64,000 nucleotides of DNA. Source: Lichina pygmaea (taxonomy: Eukaryota; Ascomycota; Lichinomycetes; Lichinales; Lichinaceae). The notes under the pieces are model-generated. The model did no database searches. It saw only the letters and a list, made by a program, of their open reading frames with translations, and was not told the origin of the DNA. Numbering within the stretch: position 1 is the stretch's first letter; every line of letters begins with the position of its first letter. Position numbers and translations under genes: made by a program. Location: positions 372,001 to 436,000 of the forward strand of contig OY730171.1 of the NCBI GenBank assembly GCA_963422465.1, read 5' to 3'. Positions 24,001 through 35,913 of this stretch are shown piece after piece.

Positions 24001-24977
24001 TCGTCTTCTTTCTCCTACCACCTTCTCCCATCGATCTTTCGTCGTTCCTTCCCTTGCCTTCCCGACGCTCTTTCTTTCCTTTTCAGGCCGTTATATCGCA
24101 CTAGTCGGAAGGGAGAAAAAAAAAAAAAGAGTGAGAAAAGAGGGACTGCTGCTGCCAGGGTCGTCTTCACTTGTTTCTTTCGACATTACAAAAAGCCCCT
24201 TCTCTTCCCCTTCGTTCTTCTCTCTTCATACACTCCTTCTTTGACCTTCAGAGACAAGGCGCGCCAGAGACTGAGAGACAGACGGAAAGACACGGAGTCT
24301 GGCTGTGTCGTCTCTTCGGCTGTTCGACCGGCTTCCTCCCCACTACGACGACGCATCGTACGGCAGAGCGGCGGCGGCATCATCGGCTCCTGTCTGCTCC
24401 CCACCCCGGACGCTCCACAGAACACACCTCACGGCAACCGGAGTCTTCATCGTCCATCCGCAGCACCCGCCGACGCGACCAGTCGATGCCGTCCGTCCGT
24501 CGGGCAATCAATCAACCATACGCGGCTTCGGCTTCCTGCGGCCGAAACTGACAACCTCGTCGATTCCGTGCTCTCCTCGTCAGGCTCATCAAACCTGCCG
24601 GTCTTTGTCTCGGCCAGCGGAAGCTTGAGCCAACGATCAACCGCTCGGATCGGTCGACCCACCTGTCCATCCCGCCCGCCAAAGGAGCCCAAAAGGGAGC
24701 AGATTCGACTCGCGCGCAAAGCCATCAAGACGGCCCCTCCACCTTCAACCCGAGCCAAGGAGAGAGAGAAAAGGCAAGGCCGCCGTCATTCGTCCCGACT
24801 GCGTCCGTTCGGTCGTCCCATCCTCGCGCCCCACGATCTGCGAGTCAGCCTGAGACGCTTGCGCCTTGGCGACGGCCTCTGACTCCTGCGGCGCATCGCC
24901 TCCCAAGCGAAGCTGACCAACAACGGTGCAGCTCGTCGGTGGTGAGTCACATCTTTCCCTCTTCTACCCCCCTTGCG

Positions 24978-24998
24978 CCCCCCCCCCCCCCCCCCCCC
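24978..24998 (+). repeat. Poly-C run
   Basis: 21 consecutive C. Length is likely uncertain in the assembly. Confidence 0.9.
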
Positions 24999-26954
24999 GT
25001 CCAGCACCGCGTCTCTGAACGACTACTCATCTGGGACGATAGCGACGACCTCGGTTCGACCCCCGGTGCAAGACGACCATCGTCGACGAGACCGAATGCA
25101 CAATTTCATGATCGTGCGACAGCAACGTCCAGTCAACATGGGCCGCGGTGGCTACGACACCACGGACGTTCCTAAGCCTCAGCCGCCTCCGCCCAAGCGG
25201 CGATGACCCTCCTACTGTTGCCGTCGTCCGCAGACCGCATTGTCGCCATGACGCTCGACAAACCCCCCACCGTCACCGTCGCCGAATCCTGTTACGCTCT
25301 CGTTCCCGAGTCCTCTTTTGCCGCTCCACGTCCGCTGTAGCCAGACCTTCGATTGTCTTTCGCGGTACGTGCCCGTCGACGACGTCCCACGGCGTCATCA
25401 TCAAGATCGGATGCTGACGTCTGGCCTTCAGCTTCTTCACTTTGGACTCGAGACATCACCCCTGCTGCTGCCGGCCTCTCGAAATTCTATCGGTCCTTCG
25501 TGTGGCCCGTTGCCGCCGGCGTCACCTTGAGCCCCTTGACGATGCGGCCCGTCCGGTGTCGGTCCTGGCGACCTTGCGCCAACGGCGGCACCTTCGGCCC
25601 CTTGGCCCTTTCCCCCTTCGCTCTCGGACCGCGACCGCGGCAAATGAGCATCGCGCACCCCCTCGCGTCGTCGGTTCTATCTTTGCGCGCCACCTAAAAG
25701 CGTGGGATTGTTTTGTTCCTTTCCTTCTGTCATCGGCTTCGGCGTTGGAATTAGACGGAATACACCCGAGGGATCAGCTCCCGTCCAAAATTTCATTTCA
25801 TGCGCATCTGTACGCCGAATTGAGAAAACGACCAATGGCTCCCCCCCCCCCTCCCCCTTTCCTCCCCTTTGTCCGGATGGATGACCAGCACTTCGCATGT
25901 CGGCGAGTTGGGCACCTGTACAGAATGACTTTCGTGCCGGGGTGGGGTCTTCTTTCGCCGCTTCAAGGGCCGTCTAGGACGTGGGCGGTTTTTTTTTTTG
26001 GGTGCGTCACACGCGGGCATTGGTCCTTGATGCTTTTCGCATAGAACGGGGTTTGCATGGCCTTGGAAGGGGTCTTCATCTGGGAGCGTGGCTTGTTTCG
26101 TCGTTCGGGCGTCGATAGGCTGGTACCCAACCTCGCCCGAGGGCATCGTCACCCTTCCCTTCTCTGCACACTTTCTTTTTTCTCTTTTCGACTTTTCCTG
26201 GTTCTATGCGTTGGTCCGACTTTCAAAATAACCACCATCGCCGCCACCGCCATCATCGTCACCATCTATCGTCGTCATCGTGGCCAAAGTTAGATCCCCG
26301 AGACTCCTCAAGCAGCGAATCAACAGGAACATTTCCACTTTCGTCTCGGCGGTGCTTATGCATGTGTGACATGGGACACCCTCGCGCCCTCATACGTACG
26401 GCTCCCTTCTGAACGGCTGGACGATAGAATTACTTAGACGAGAGACAACCCGAGACGCCGCATCCAACATCCAACGTACATGAACCCTGGCGTGTGCGAC
26501 CACCTGGCCGAGCGAGCGAGTGAATGGTTCGACCAGCGCACTACGTCGTGGGTGTAACCATTCCAGTCGAGAGGGAGAATGTCGAAGTCTGGGCGTTGGC
26601 CAGACCTCTTTGTCGTTCCGGGGGAGGCGATCCCAGGTGATAGAGGCATCGTAGTGGCGCCGGTTGATGCTGGCTCCCGCGGCCGCAGGTCGAAGTGCCG
26701 TGCTACGCTGTACGCTGGTGACTCGACGCTCGATTTTTGCTATTAAGAGCTTCATCAGGTGGTGCGTGGTGGGTCACGTGCAGCGAGGGCTTTGTGATAG
26801 GGCTGGACCGTCTTATCGCGGCCTCGATTGCTACTGCCTCGCTGACTTGTCCGCTAATTGAACTACGTAGGCAAGGCGAAAAAAGTATCGTTCACCTTCT
26901 CCGGCGACCGCAGAGAATCGTGGCAGATCGTCCGAGCGCGGCACATCATCCGAC

Positions 26955-28098
26955 ATGTCTCTCCGGCAGAACTACCGCCTCATAAACATCGATCGCCTCG
27001 ACCCCGATGCGTCCGCAAACTTCGACCTGTCGACCCTCGTGCCCGCCGACACGGGTGCGACGGCCTCGATCGGGTCCAGCGCCGAGGTACAGGCTCTCGC
27101 CGGTCAGATCCGCCAGTTGCTGCGCGCCGGAGACGCCGAAGGCGCACTGCGGGGTGCTCTCGAGAGTGTGCCGTACGGCGCCGACGACAGGGCAAAGGTA
27201 CGGTATTGTGGGAGTGGTCCTATCTCGTCGATCGTGCGGCGGGGAGCACGTACCGCGGCACCGGGGGTTTCTATTTCCGTGAACCCGTTCTTTTCCAGGA
27301 TGCGACTCGAGACGGAGAGGCTTGAAGTTGGGTGGTGATGGAGTCTGCGGTGGAGACGAGGACCGGCAGATTCGGTCGACATACCCAAAGGAGACGATGA
27401 CCCTGTCCTGCGAGTCTGCTGGCTTCCAAAACCTCGACTGTTCATCGCATTCTAGCCTGGCTGATGCTCTGAAGAAGGCGACACGCGCTGATCAAGATCG
27501 GTGCAGGAAGTCCACCTTGCCACGGTGACGGAGATTCTGCAGTCCATCAAACAGTCGGAGATGACCCCGCTGCTAAGTAACGTCTATCGATCGGAGAGAG
27601 GGTCGGAGATGCTGGACGTTCTGATGAAATACCTGTGAGCGTCGAATCCTCTTCCCGGCAGCTGAAGCGCGACGCTCTCGGTCTTTGTCCCGGGAATGGC
27701 TAGCCGTGGGGCCAGGACCGACCGTCCTCGGTCGACGTCCGAGGAAAGAGCCAAGGGGGTTACGTTTTTCTGATGGCCGAGGACGCACGCACTACAGGTA
27801 CAAGGGTATGCAACACACGCCCCACCAATCCGGTGCGTCGACGGGCAGAAAGTCCATCTCGCCACAGCCCACGGGATTCTCGCAGATACACGCACGCGGT
27901 GCGGCGGAGGGTGGAGGAGCCGCCATGAGCGTCCTGCTGAGCTGGCACGAGAAGGTAAAGAGTCCTCGCCCCCACGAGAAGACCAGCCCCTATTTCTGGA
28001 GGCCGTCGCTCGGCTGACGTGGCCCTTTGCCGCAGCTCGTCGAGGTAGCCGGGCCTGGTAGTGTTGTACGAGTCATGACGGATCGGCGAACGGTGTAG
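26955..28098 (+). CDS. arc15: Arp2/3 complex subunit 5 (ARPC5, p16-Arc)
   Basis: Smallest subunit of the actin-nucleating Arp2/3 complex, acting at endocytic actin patches. Exons 26955-27197, 27507-27634, 27798-27954, 28036-28098 give 196 residues. Opens with MSLRQNYRLINIDRLDPD, the hallmark fungal start. Then ALAGQIRQLLRAGDAEGALR, EVHLATVTEILQSIKQSEMT, LDVLMKYLYKGM, MSVLLSWHEKLVEVAG and the terminal VRVMTDRRTV all match the family. Intron 1 is unusually long for this window (309 nt); introns 2 and 3 are 163 and 81 nt. A Ser/Gly/Pro linker (about 127-160) separates the two helical halves. Convergent with NDUFAF5, with 285 bases between the stop codons. Confidence 0.95.
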
Positions 28099-28383
28099 GC
28101 GGTGGCTCTCTCTCCCTCTCTCTCTTTACGCGTGTGTGCTGCCTTGCCCCGTCATTGCTAGGAAGCCACTGGGCTGGAGTAACTCTGCGCCAATAAATTA
28201 TGCGATTGTGATGCCACCGCGGTCACTCATACAGTCGAGATGATGGTGGGTTCACGTTCTGCTCCAGAACGCTGCAAATTTCGAAATCTGTAGTGTGGAT
28301 GCCTGGTGTCGTCTGGCTCGGTGTACAATACATACGATACCTAGATGGCATATCGCGATGTCCGCCAGACTCTATCCGGTACA

Positions 28384-29612
28384 TCACCGGCCGTCGCCCT
28401 CCAAGATCTCCTTGAGGTTGACCTCGCCGCTTCCGCGCGGCAGCGGCCGGGGCTGGTCGGGACCCTGCTTCCAACCGATGAGGTAGATGATGCGGAAGGT
28501 GGCGGGGATGCTGCCGTCCCGGTTCCCGTGAAGCTCTCTGTATATGGGATCGACGGCGAGGAGCACGTCGCGGGGGATGGGACCGGGCTCCCTGCCGAGG
28601 ACGGCGTTGCTCTCGCCCATGGCCTGCAGGTCCTCCATCAGGGCGTAGCTCGACGGATAATCGACGACGATGTCGTCAACGTCGACCGTGATCAGGCTGT
28701 AGCCGGCCCGCTGCAGCAGCCCGCCCACGTCTCGGACGTCGGCCAGCGGCGACACGCGCGGACCGAGGCCGCCGCGCCTCTCGAGCTCGGCCAGCTGCAG
28801 CGACGTGCGCAGCTCGAACAGCGTGTCTCCGCCGAGCATCGCCGCCAGGAGCGGACCGTCCGGCTTCAGGATCCGGTTCACCTGGGCCAGCAGCGACGGC
28901 AGGTCGTTGATCCAGTGCAGACTCATCGAGCTCAGCACGGCGTCAAACGAGTCGGGCTCGTACGGCAGGTACTCGATGTCGTCGACGACCTGTCGCGTGA
29001 TCGCGACCTCGTCGTTGAACGGCAGCGACTCGTCTCGGTAGAGTAGACCGGGCGCCGAGTCGGCTGCGATCAGACGAGACAGCCGCGTCGCGAGGGCCGG
29101 TGACGTGGGTCTCGCGGGATCTGGATCGGGGTTCGGCAGCGACAGCGCGCGAGCGATGTTGCATGCGTTCGCGCCCAGGTCGAGGACACGCGGAAGACGA
29201 CGGTTGATGTCCTGGGGTCATTGTCAGGATCGAACGCATCATCCTCGCAGGGTGTACTCGGGACGAATCGATCATCGATCACCGCGCATCGCGCGCCCGT
29301 AGGAGAAGCAACAAAAAAAAAAAAAAAAAAAAAAAAAAGACCCGAGAGGACGAAGGAAAGAGCGAGGTGAGAACGAACCAGCAACCGCTCACAGAGTCTC
29401 TTGGCGACCTCGTCTCTGAGATAGTCCACCCGGCGACTGAGCTCGACGTCCGCCGCCGCTCGCTCCCTCTGCAGCCGTTTCGTGTCGCGGTTGAAGACTT
29501 GCAGCGACGGAGCGCCGGGGGCTTGCGTCGCGTAGCCGCAACCGAACCCGCAGCGACCGCGCTTCTGCCATACCGAGGCTGCTCTTACGCAGGATCGCTG
29601 GCAGGGGGGCAT
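28384..29612 (-). CDS. ndufaf5: Complex I assembly factor NDUFAF5-like methyltransferase-fold protein
   Basis: Mitochondrial S-adenosylmethionine-fold protein; the human orthologue hydroxylates an Arg of NDUFS7 during complex I assembly. Exons 29612-29379 and 29211-28384 give 353 residues. The first ~30 residues (MPPCQRSCVRAASVWQKRGR...) are Arg-rich without acids, like a mitochondrial presequence. Next come QVFNRDTKRLQRERAA, LRDEVAKRLCERLLDINRR, motif I VLDLGANA (87-94), MSLHWINDLP, LKPDGPLLAAMLGGDTLFEL, and the tail FRIIYLIGWK, all family signatures. The donor is the weaker GTTCGT; a nearby GTGAGC gives the wrong frame. The intron (29378-29212) carries a 26-base T run on the coding strand. 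Divergent from dynactin p62 across 311 bases. Confidence 0.93.
29313..29338 (+). repeat. Poly-A run (T run in the NDUFAF5 intron)
   Basis: 26 consecutive A on the plus strand, inside the single NDUFAF5 intron. On the coding strand it is a T tract about 100 bases before the acceptor. Confidence 0.95.
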
Positions 29613-29923
29613 GGTCGTCGCGAGGACCTGGCTCGCAAGGCACGACTGGGTAGGAGCGACGGGAGCATCCCCGTGCGTTCATCTGGGGAAGGCCGGGAAA
29701 ACGGTACATACGCACCGTAGCCCGAACGTTGCCGTACCGTACCCGCGCGCACCGTAGCGGTACGTAGCGTAGGGCTAGCGTAGGGCTAGCCTACTGTACC
29801 ACGCCACTGCAGTAGGGCGGACGTTCAGGAAGGGGGGAGCTCTACGGTACGATACGTACCTCGGCTTGTTGGAGCTACCGGCGGCAGCTATCGGCGCAAG
29901 GCCGGACTACACAGTCGCTCACC
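29613..29923. promoter_or_regulatory. Divergent promoter region of NDUFAF5 and dynactin p62
   Basis: 311 bases between start codons, with several TAGCGTAGGGCTAGC and CGTACC-like direct repeats at 29720-29795 and 29845-29865. No clear TATA box. Function inferred from gene orientation. Confidence 0.45.
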
Positions 29924-32549
29924 ATGCCCCTGACGACCCCGTACACATTCATCTCCTGCCCGTGCGTCGACACGTCCGTCTTCGTGTCGGCGCACCGGCT
30001 CAACTCGTCCATGGGCGTCCGCCACGACGACCTCACCGAAGACGAAGCAGACGACGACGAGCACACTCTCGATCCGCGCTCGGCGCGCGCCCAGTACTCG
30101 CTGTACCCACTGGAACATCTCTTCTACTGCGCCGAGTGCCAGGAGATCAGATGTCCCCGGTGCATGGTCGAGGAGATCATGTGTTGGTACTGTCCGAGCT
30201 GTCTGTTCGAGGTGCCGGGCTCGATGATCAGGGCGGAAGGGAACAGGTGCGTGCTCCGGCGTCCCGACGTCTTGGTTGGGCTGACGTAGACGTTGGGCTC
30301 GATGTCAGGTGCATGCGGCACTGCTATCAGTGTCCCGAGTGCGCTGCGGGGCTGACGGTCGTTTCTCTCGAGGGTACCGCACCTCGCTCGTCCCGCTCTG
30401 ACGCTGCTAAGGCCGGCTCAGGCCCGTGGGCGCTGCTGTGCCCGCACTGCGCCTGGACGACGAAGGACATGGGCATCGATTTGGAACGGCCGAACGCGAT
30501 CCCGGAGCAGCTGGCGAGACTGAAGAGGGAGGAGGCGCCCTTTTCCGGACGACGGCGCGGCAGAAGGCCGGCCGCGAGAGACGAGGGCGCCGAGAAGCCG
30601 GACGACGGACCGTCGGACGAGGACCCCGCCACGCAGATCCCGGACCGCGACACGCACTTTGCGAACCTGAAGGCGTTCTACGGCTCGCAGCTGAGCAGGT
30701 CGGGACACCCGTCGTCCTCGGCCCACGCGAGCGGTGACTTCCGCTACGGCTCGCCAGGGTCGCTCGCGCGCCTTGTCAACATCTACACCGGGGCGGGGCC
30801 TTATCCGAGCAGGAACTCTCGCCCTCGACGGGAAGCGGCCCGAGAGGCCTGCGGAACCGAGGAAGGTCTGCACGTTCTCGACGACGGCGACGACGACGAC
30901 GACGACGAGCACGCCATCGAGAGGATGAAGCAGCTGGGATGGGAAGGCAGTAGGTAAATTCATTGGCCGCGGGGTGCTCGCAGCGGCGGCAATTGACTTG
31001 TCCCGGCGAATCAAGCATCCAGCCTACGGCAGCGCACGGACATTAACCGGGATGCCAAGTTCGTGACGTATGTATGCGAGGACGGCCCAGGTGCGGAGGC
31101 TGGTGTCGTGGCGTGCTCGCGGCTGAGTGTTTCTGCGTCTAGGGACCTTCGGCCCGTGCGGACAATGCTGAGGACGAAGAAGCTGAAGAGGTGTCGCACC
31201 TGTCGACATATCCTGGTCAAACCGGACCCAAAGATCAGCGTCATCAAATTCAAGATGCGTCTGCTAGCGAAGTGCGTCCTTCCGGGGTTGTCGCTGCAGA
31301 TATCGCGGCCCTCGTGTATCGCTTCGGCTCGAGTCCGTCATCCGACGCTGACGCTGCTGCTAGGAGCTACATCCCCTCGATCAGCCTCTCGCGTCTGAAC
31401 CGCAGCTTGCAGGCATCACCGCTACCCTCGTCGTCGCCGTCGCCGTCGCCGTCGTCGTCGTCCCTGACAGCGCTCTTGTCCCACCCGCCTCGTTTGGTCC
31501 CGCACGAGACGACCCAGTTCTTGGTCACGCTCAAGAACCCGCTCTTCGACCCGGTGCAGGTCACGTTGGCGACGCCGTCGCAGACGCCCGGCAGGAAGTT
31601 CCCCGCGCGCGTCGTCATCCTGTGTCCGCAGTTCGAGATTGGTGCCAACACGGACGTGTGGCAGGATGCCCTGGACGAGAGCGACAGTCTGTCTCGAGAG
31701 GGCAGGAACACGGCGGGCAAGGCGCAGCGTAGAGGCGGTGCTGCGACGACGACGATGACCTCGCTCGTGCCTTCCTCGTCGGCGGACCTCGGACAGGCCG
31801 AGGCAGGCAAAGTCTGGGAACGAGGCCGGAACTGGACGACGGTCGTCATGGAGATCACTCCGGGCGGGCCCGCCCTCGCAGGGAACCCCGTCCAACGGGG
31901 AACGTCCAAGGCGCCTTCGTCGTCGTCGTTCTCGCTGCTACGCTTGTCGTCTCCCGCGCAACAGGGACCAGGAGGGTCATCTCGGTCGAAGCAAGACGCA
32001 GGCTCGAACGGGACACAAGCACCAGCAGGGTCCATGCCGACGGCCACGACCGACCGCTCAGACGCAGACGGGGACACTGACGACACCGACTCTTCGACCG
32101 GCGACGACGACGACGACGACGACGAAGAAGAAGACATTCTCGAGATCCCTCTCTTTCTGCGCTTCAGCTACGAGACAACGTCGACGGACCTCGTCGTCTC
32201 GCCGTCTCCTGCGTCTGCATCTGCACCAGCAGCAGCAGCACAGTCGTCGTCGTTATCATCGTCATCGAACAAGATAAAAGGACGAGGCGCGCAAGACCTG
32301 GATGAAGCAGGACGACTCTCTCAACCCATGACGACAGCAACAACAAGAAACGTTGTCACCGGGAAGGATGGTTCTGGGGACCGACACACAGCCCGAAGCG
32401 GAGCCGTTGGCAGCAGCAGCAGCGGTGGTGGCGGTGGTGGCAGTGGTACTACTGTCGCGAGAGACGTGCCGGGAAGAGAGAAACGGGAATTGGCGTATTG
32501 GATGGTGTTGGGCGTGGGCCAGGTCGGTGCCGTCACCAACAACGCTTGA
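29924..32549 (+). CDS. ro-2: Dynactin subunit p62 (DCTN4)
   Basis: Pointed-end subunit of dynactin, the dynein adaptor used for nuclear and vesicle transport along hyphal microtubules (Neurospora ro-2). Exons 29924-30246, 30309-30953, 31023-31067, 31143-31271, 31364-32549 give 775 residues. Cys-rich RING-like N-terminus: SCPC, YCAECQEIRCPRCMVEE, CWYCPSC, HCYQCPEC, LCPHCAW. Downstream landmarks: IERMKQLGWEGS, DLRPVRTMLRTKKLKRC, CRHILVKPDPK, SYIPSISLSRL, FLVTLKNPLFDPVQVTLATP and the terminal AYWMVLGVGQ. Intron 3 (31068-31142) is 75 nt, stop-free and in frame, with donor GTATGT; splicing rebuilds KFVTDLRPVRT. Asp runs from (GAC)n occur near 30890-30907 and 32104-32122. It is longer than typical because of Ser/Gly-rich inserts in the last exon. 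Junction 30953/31023 is chosen for frame and family fit. Confidence 0.9.
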
Positions 32550-32735
32550 CGTTTCTCCTCTCTTTTCCTCTCCCCTTCTCCTCTTCCTGTCTCTCCTCTC
32601 CCCTTCTTCTCTTTTGGGGAAGGGGAAAAGTTCGACGGATTAGTATTAAACCCTTTTTAAAAAAAGAACCGACAACGAAAATAAACTACCATTGACAAAT
32701 CCCCTCTTTTCTCCCCTCTCCTGTTTTCTCCTCCG

Positions 32736-32736
<1 letters not shown>

Positions 32737-32766
<30 letters not shown>
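32737..32766 (+). repeat. Poly-G run
   Basis: 30 consecutive G, at the start of the LINE fragment and ~410 bases before the gap; a likely cause of the sequencing break. Confidence 0.95.
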
Positions 32767-32767
<1 letters not shown>

Positions 32768-32769
32768 GC

Positions 32770-33179
32770 GAACTCTACACTATGTTCTGGCATAGTACGA
32801 CTGTGGTCCCGACGCCGGCCTACAGCTGTGGAGCACAATGGGAAACAGCTAAACACGTAGTTGTCGCCTGCCCCCCCGCCTTCTGCGGACTCGCTGCAGT
32901 CTATATGCAGCAGCATCCACTACGTACTGACTACCAGGTGATGACTTCGCGACCGCGGCCGGCCGACCGCCCTTACAGCGTGGATCCTCCGCCACGCTGT
33001 CCTTCCCCAGTTCTCCTGGGCTCGGGAGCAGCTGGAAGCTGGCTACTAGGTACAGTAGCCAACCCCCCTCCCCCATGTTCTACAGCAACTCGGCAGGATA
33101 GCGCTGGTGAGAGGCGCTGCAGGGAGAGGTTTTTTACTTGTTTAAAGTTTTCCTAGCCTAGCTTCATAGATGACCCAGC
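32770..33179 (+). mobile_element. LINE 3'-end fragment (same family as the copy at 50812-52212)
   Basis: Plus-strand sequence whose translation contains SCGAQWETAKHV, then DYQVMTSRPRP, matching SCGAQWETAKHVILDCP and DYQAMISRPRP of the copy at 51 kb. This is the Cys-rich segment after the reverse transcriptase of fungal non-LTR elements. Nucleotide homology (CTGCAGGGAGAGGTTTTTTA, CCTAGCCT, GACCC) runs into the N gap, which hides the 3' tail. Reading frame is lost over the second half. 5' truncation point is near the G run, around 32770-32808; the left junction is not sharp. Confidence 0.75.
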
Positions 33180-33379
33180 NNNNNNNNNNNNNNNNNNNNN
33201 NNNNNNNNNNNNNNNNNNNNNNNNNNNNNNNNNNNNNNNNNNNNNNNNNNNNNNNNNNNNNNNNNNNNNNNNNNNNNNNNNNNNNNNNNNNNNNNNNNNN
33301 NNNNNNNNNNNNNNNNNNNNNNNNNNNNNNNNNNNNNNNNNNNNNNNNNNNNNNNNNNNNNNNNNNNNNNNNNNNNNNN
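33180..33379. other. Assembly gap (200 N)
   Basis: Exactly 200 N, a conventional unknown-length gap size in many assemblies. It cuts the LINE fragment. Confidence 0.99.
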
Positions 33380-34058
33380 ATATGGAATCAGCGTTATAAG
33401 AAACAACAACAACAACAACAACAACAACGACAACGACAGTAACGATGAAACCCCCTTGACATTCTCCTCTCTTCTCCCTTTCTCATCTACCTCGTACTCT
33501 TCCCTGTTTGGGGCGAAGGTCAACAGGATCAGCGATTTGTTACAGTGGTAGTAAATTATTTTATTTTATTTATTTTATTCTTACACTGATTTAGCTGTAG
33601 AGCCATGCAGAACTTCTAAGTACATGTTTGTTTCTCCAGAAAACCTTTGAAGGAATAAAAACTGGAGCTTGGGAGAGACTAGAGATAATCTTGAGGAATA
33701 TGCAGTAGCTAAGGAAATGAAATTTGTACATGTAGCTATTTGTTAAAACAAATAGTTAACTTGGTAAAGCTCAGAGAGAGAGTTGGTGAGCAAGGTTGAA
33801 CTGCGTGGTAGTAAATAGACATGTTGTGGATGTGGGAGGGCGGGCATGCCGGGTTGATGCACTTGGTTGTTCTTGGCATGTTTTTCTATCATGGGGTTGA
33901 GTACGGCGTGGAGTGGTGGAGGGATGGGATGGGGTGGGATATGGTGAAGTGATGGAGTGGTGAAGTAGTGCAGTGATGGAGTAGTGCAGTGATAGAGTAG
34001 GTAGGATGTGAGAAAGAGTGGTGGGTATCCGTGTCTGGGTCTTTATCCAAGTCTTTAT

Positions 34059-34086
34059 CCATGTCCATGTCCATGTCCATGTCCAT
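34059..34086 (+). repeat. (ATGTCC)n hexanucleotide repeat
   Basis: Four to five units, with degenerate relatives upstream (TCTTTATCCAAG). Confidence 0.85.
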
Positions 34087-34306
34087 GACTACGTCGATAT
34101 AGACCGACACAGGTAACATGACTTGATGTAGACCGACACAGGTGTCATGGGTTCATGTGTGTTGACACAGATCACACAGCTTGACACAGGCAACATGATG
34201 GGCAGACATGATGATGTATGTAGATGGATATTGTTTGTGTTAGTTCTATCTGGTATGTACATTGAATCAATAGATCGAGAGATGGATGGACGGACGGACG
34301 GGCGAA

Positions 34307-34460
34307 CTGACAGACTCACAGACACAAAGATACACACACACACAGACAGAGGGACAGACACACAGACACACAGACAGACACACAGACAGAGGGACAGACA
34401 CACAGACACACAGACACACACAGACACAGACACACAGACACACAGACACACAGACAGAAG
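34307..34460 (+). repeat. Compound (ACAC)/(AGAC) repeat array
   Basis: About 150 bases of interleaved GACAGACACACAGACACA units, with GACAGAGG interruptions. Flanked by GGACGGACGGACGGGCG (34287-34304) and further CAGACCAACC units to ~34555. Confidence 0.9.
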
Positions 34461-35091
34461 GATGGATTGACAGGAGGAAACCCCGACGGACAGACCAACC
34501 AACTGATGGACGGACAGACCAACCGCTAGACAGACGACCAGACGACCAGACAGCCATAGACACCAAAGACCCAACACCACCGACGCCCTTCGCACTCCAG
34601 CGACCAAAGCAGGGCAGTCAACCAAACAAAAAGCAGCAGCTGAGACAAGAGTTCCTGTACCAAGTCCGAATCCAGAGATCCGAGGCAAGTTACTACATAG
34701 GGCACCTTCCTGACACTAGAGGATGATTGCTGTGGAGCAACGTACAGCGAGGTGCAGTGCTGCGGATCGCTGTAAGCTGTGTACCAAGGGTGCTCTGCAT
34801 GTTAGTAGTGATATCCTGGCCTTGCTTTCTGCTGTCGGAGGGGATGTTGGAGATGAATGGTTTCTTTTGAGGAGACTATGGATGGATGGATCATGATCGC
34901 AACTGGAGAGGTGGATCGACATGCCATTCTTTATCCATCACGGACGAGAGAGGAATCCAGCAGGCTGCCTTCTCGGATGCATTGACGATGTCAAGCAGTG
35001 ACGACACGGAGACACGGACACATCGTCCTCTGATCGATTGCAAGACTGCGCTGCTAGAATACCCCTCTCCATCCATCGCAGGGCCCTGACC

Positions 35092-35913
35092 CTAGTACTC
35101 CGGCTGACCGCCCTGGGGAAATTCAAAGGTGACGCCACGGCCGGTGAGACGGCGATAGACCTCCGAGTACGTGTCGAGCCGGTAGTCGACCCCGCCGCGC
35201 TCCTTTTCGTCCAGCACCACCTTCATCAGCTTGCTGCCGTCCTCGCGCGTCTTGACCCGCTTGCCCACAATCTCGACCGGGTACACGAGGTCGTCCAGCA
35301 TGGCCTCGTGCACGGCCGTCAGCGTCCGCGACCGAGGGCGTTTCTGCTTGAGCGTCGTCCGCGACCGTCTCGAGCGCTTCGGTCGCGGCAGGATCCGTCG
35401 CGACGCTAGGATGATGACGTGTCTGTCCGAGAACTTCTTCTCGAGTTCACGGGTGAGGCTGCGTAGGGCTTGGGTCAGGGTGTGCTTTTTCCATTGGTCG
35501 ATGTCGTGGAAAGAAAGGGAGCCGGTGTTGGACGACGACAGCGCCTTACCGCTGTTGGACCCGATGGAAGCCTTGCAGTAGCGGAACGGGCACGAAGATG
35601 ACGATTGCTTTCTTGCCGTGGCCGACTTCGATCTGTCGTTGGAGGAAGTCGTATGAGTAACGAGCAGTCAAGATCCGGCTCGATCCTGCGATGCACAGAA
35701 ACGTATCCCCACAACACCCGGCCTAACGTTCGGGAACCCAAGACGACTGACCTCTCTCGCCGACACAATCTGCAGCGGTCTCAACACACTCTTCATATCC
35801 GCGATGTTGGTCTCGAGGTCGTATAGCGCACTGGCGATGCTCTTCTCGACCTCGGTCGGCGATTGTCTGGACGGGCTATTCGCCGCGATCTTGTTGAGTG
35901 CCGCTGACGACAT
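35092..35913 (-). CDS. rps7: 40S ribosomal protein S7 (eS7)
   Basis: Small-subunit ribosomal protein. Exons 35913-35752, 35632-35550, 35458-35092 give 203 residues, the normal length. Opens [20 protein letters not shown], then [92 protein letters not shown] and VTFEFPQGG, collinear with fungal eS7. Introns are 119 and 91 nt with GTCAGT and GTAAGG donors. The start is the first in-frame Met fitting the family; an upstream in-frame Met (35964) would add 17 residues and is less likely. Confidence 0.97.

Larger units (their letters stand above)
32550..35091. other. Gene-free spacer with LINE scrap, assembly gap and microsatellites
   Basis: No gene seen. It includes a 30-G run (32737-32766), a LINE 3' fragment, 200 N, an (AAC)n tract (33402-33430), an AT-rich stretch with (TTTTA)-like repeats near 33550, and long ACAC/AGAC arrays at 34307-34460. 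Confidence 0.7.

Noticed and set aside
23968-24882. 304-codon plus-strand frame behind a CT-rich strip
   Set aside because: Arg/Ser/Pro-rich translation typical of non-coding GC-rich DNA; begins inside the CT-rich tract; other frames there are equally open.
25137-25206. Short plus-strand peptide MGRGGYDTTDVPKPQPPPPKR
   Set aside because: Looks protein-like but is only 22 codons from this Met, with no known family and no splice partner that I can place.
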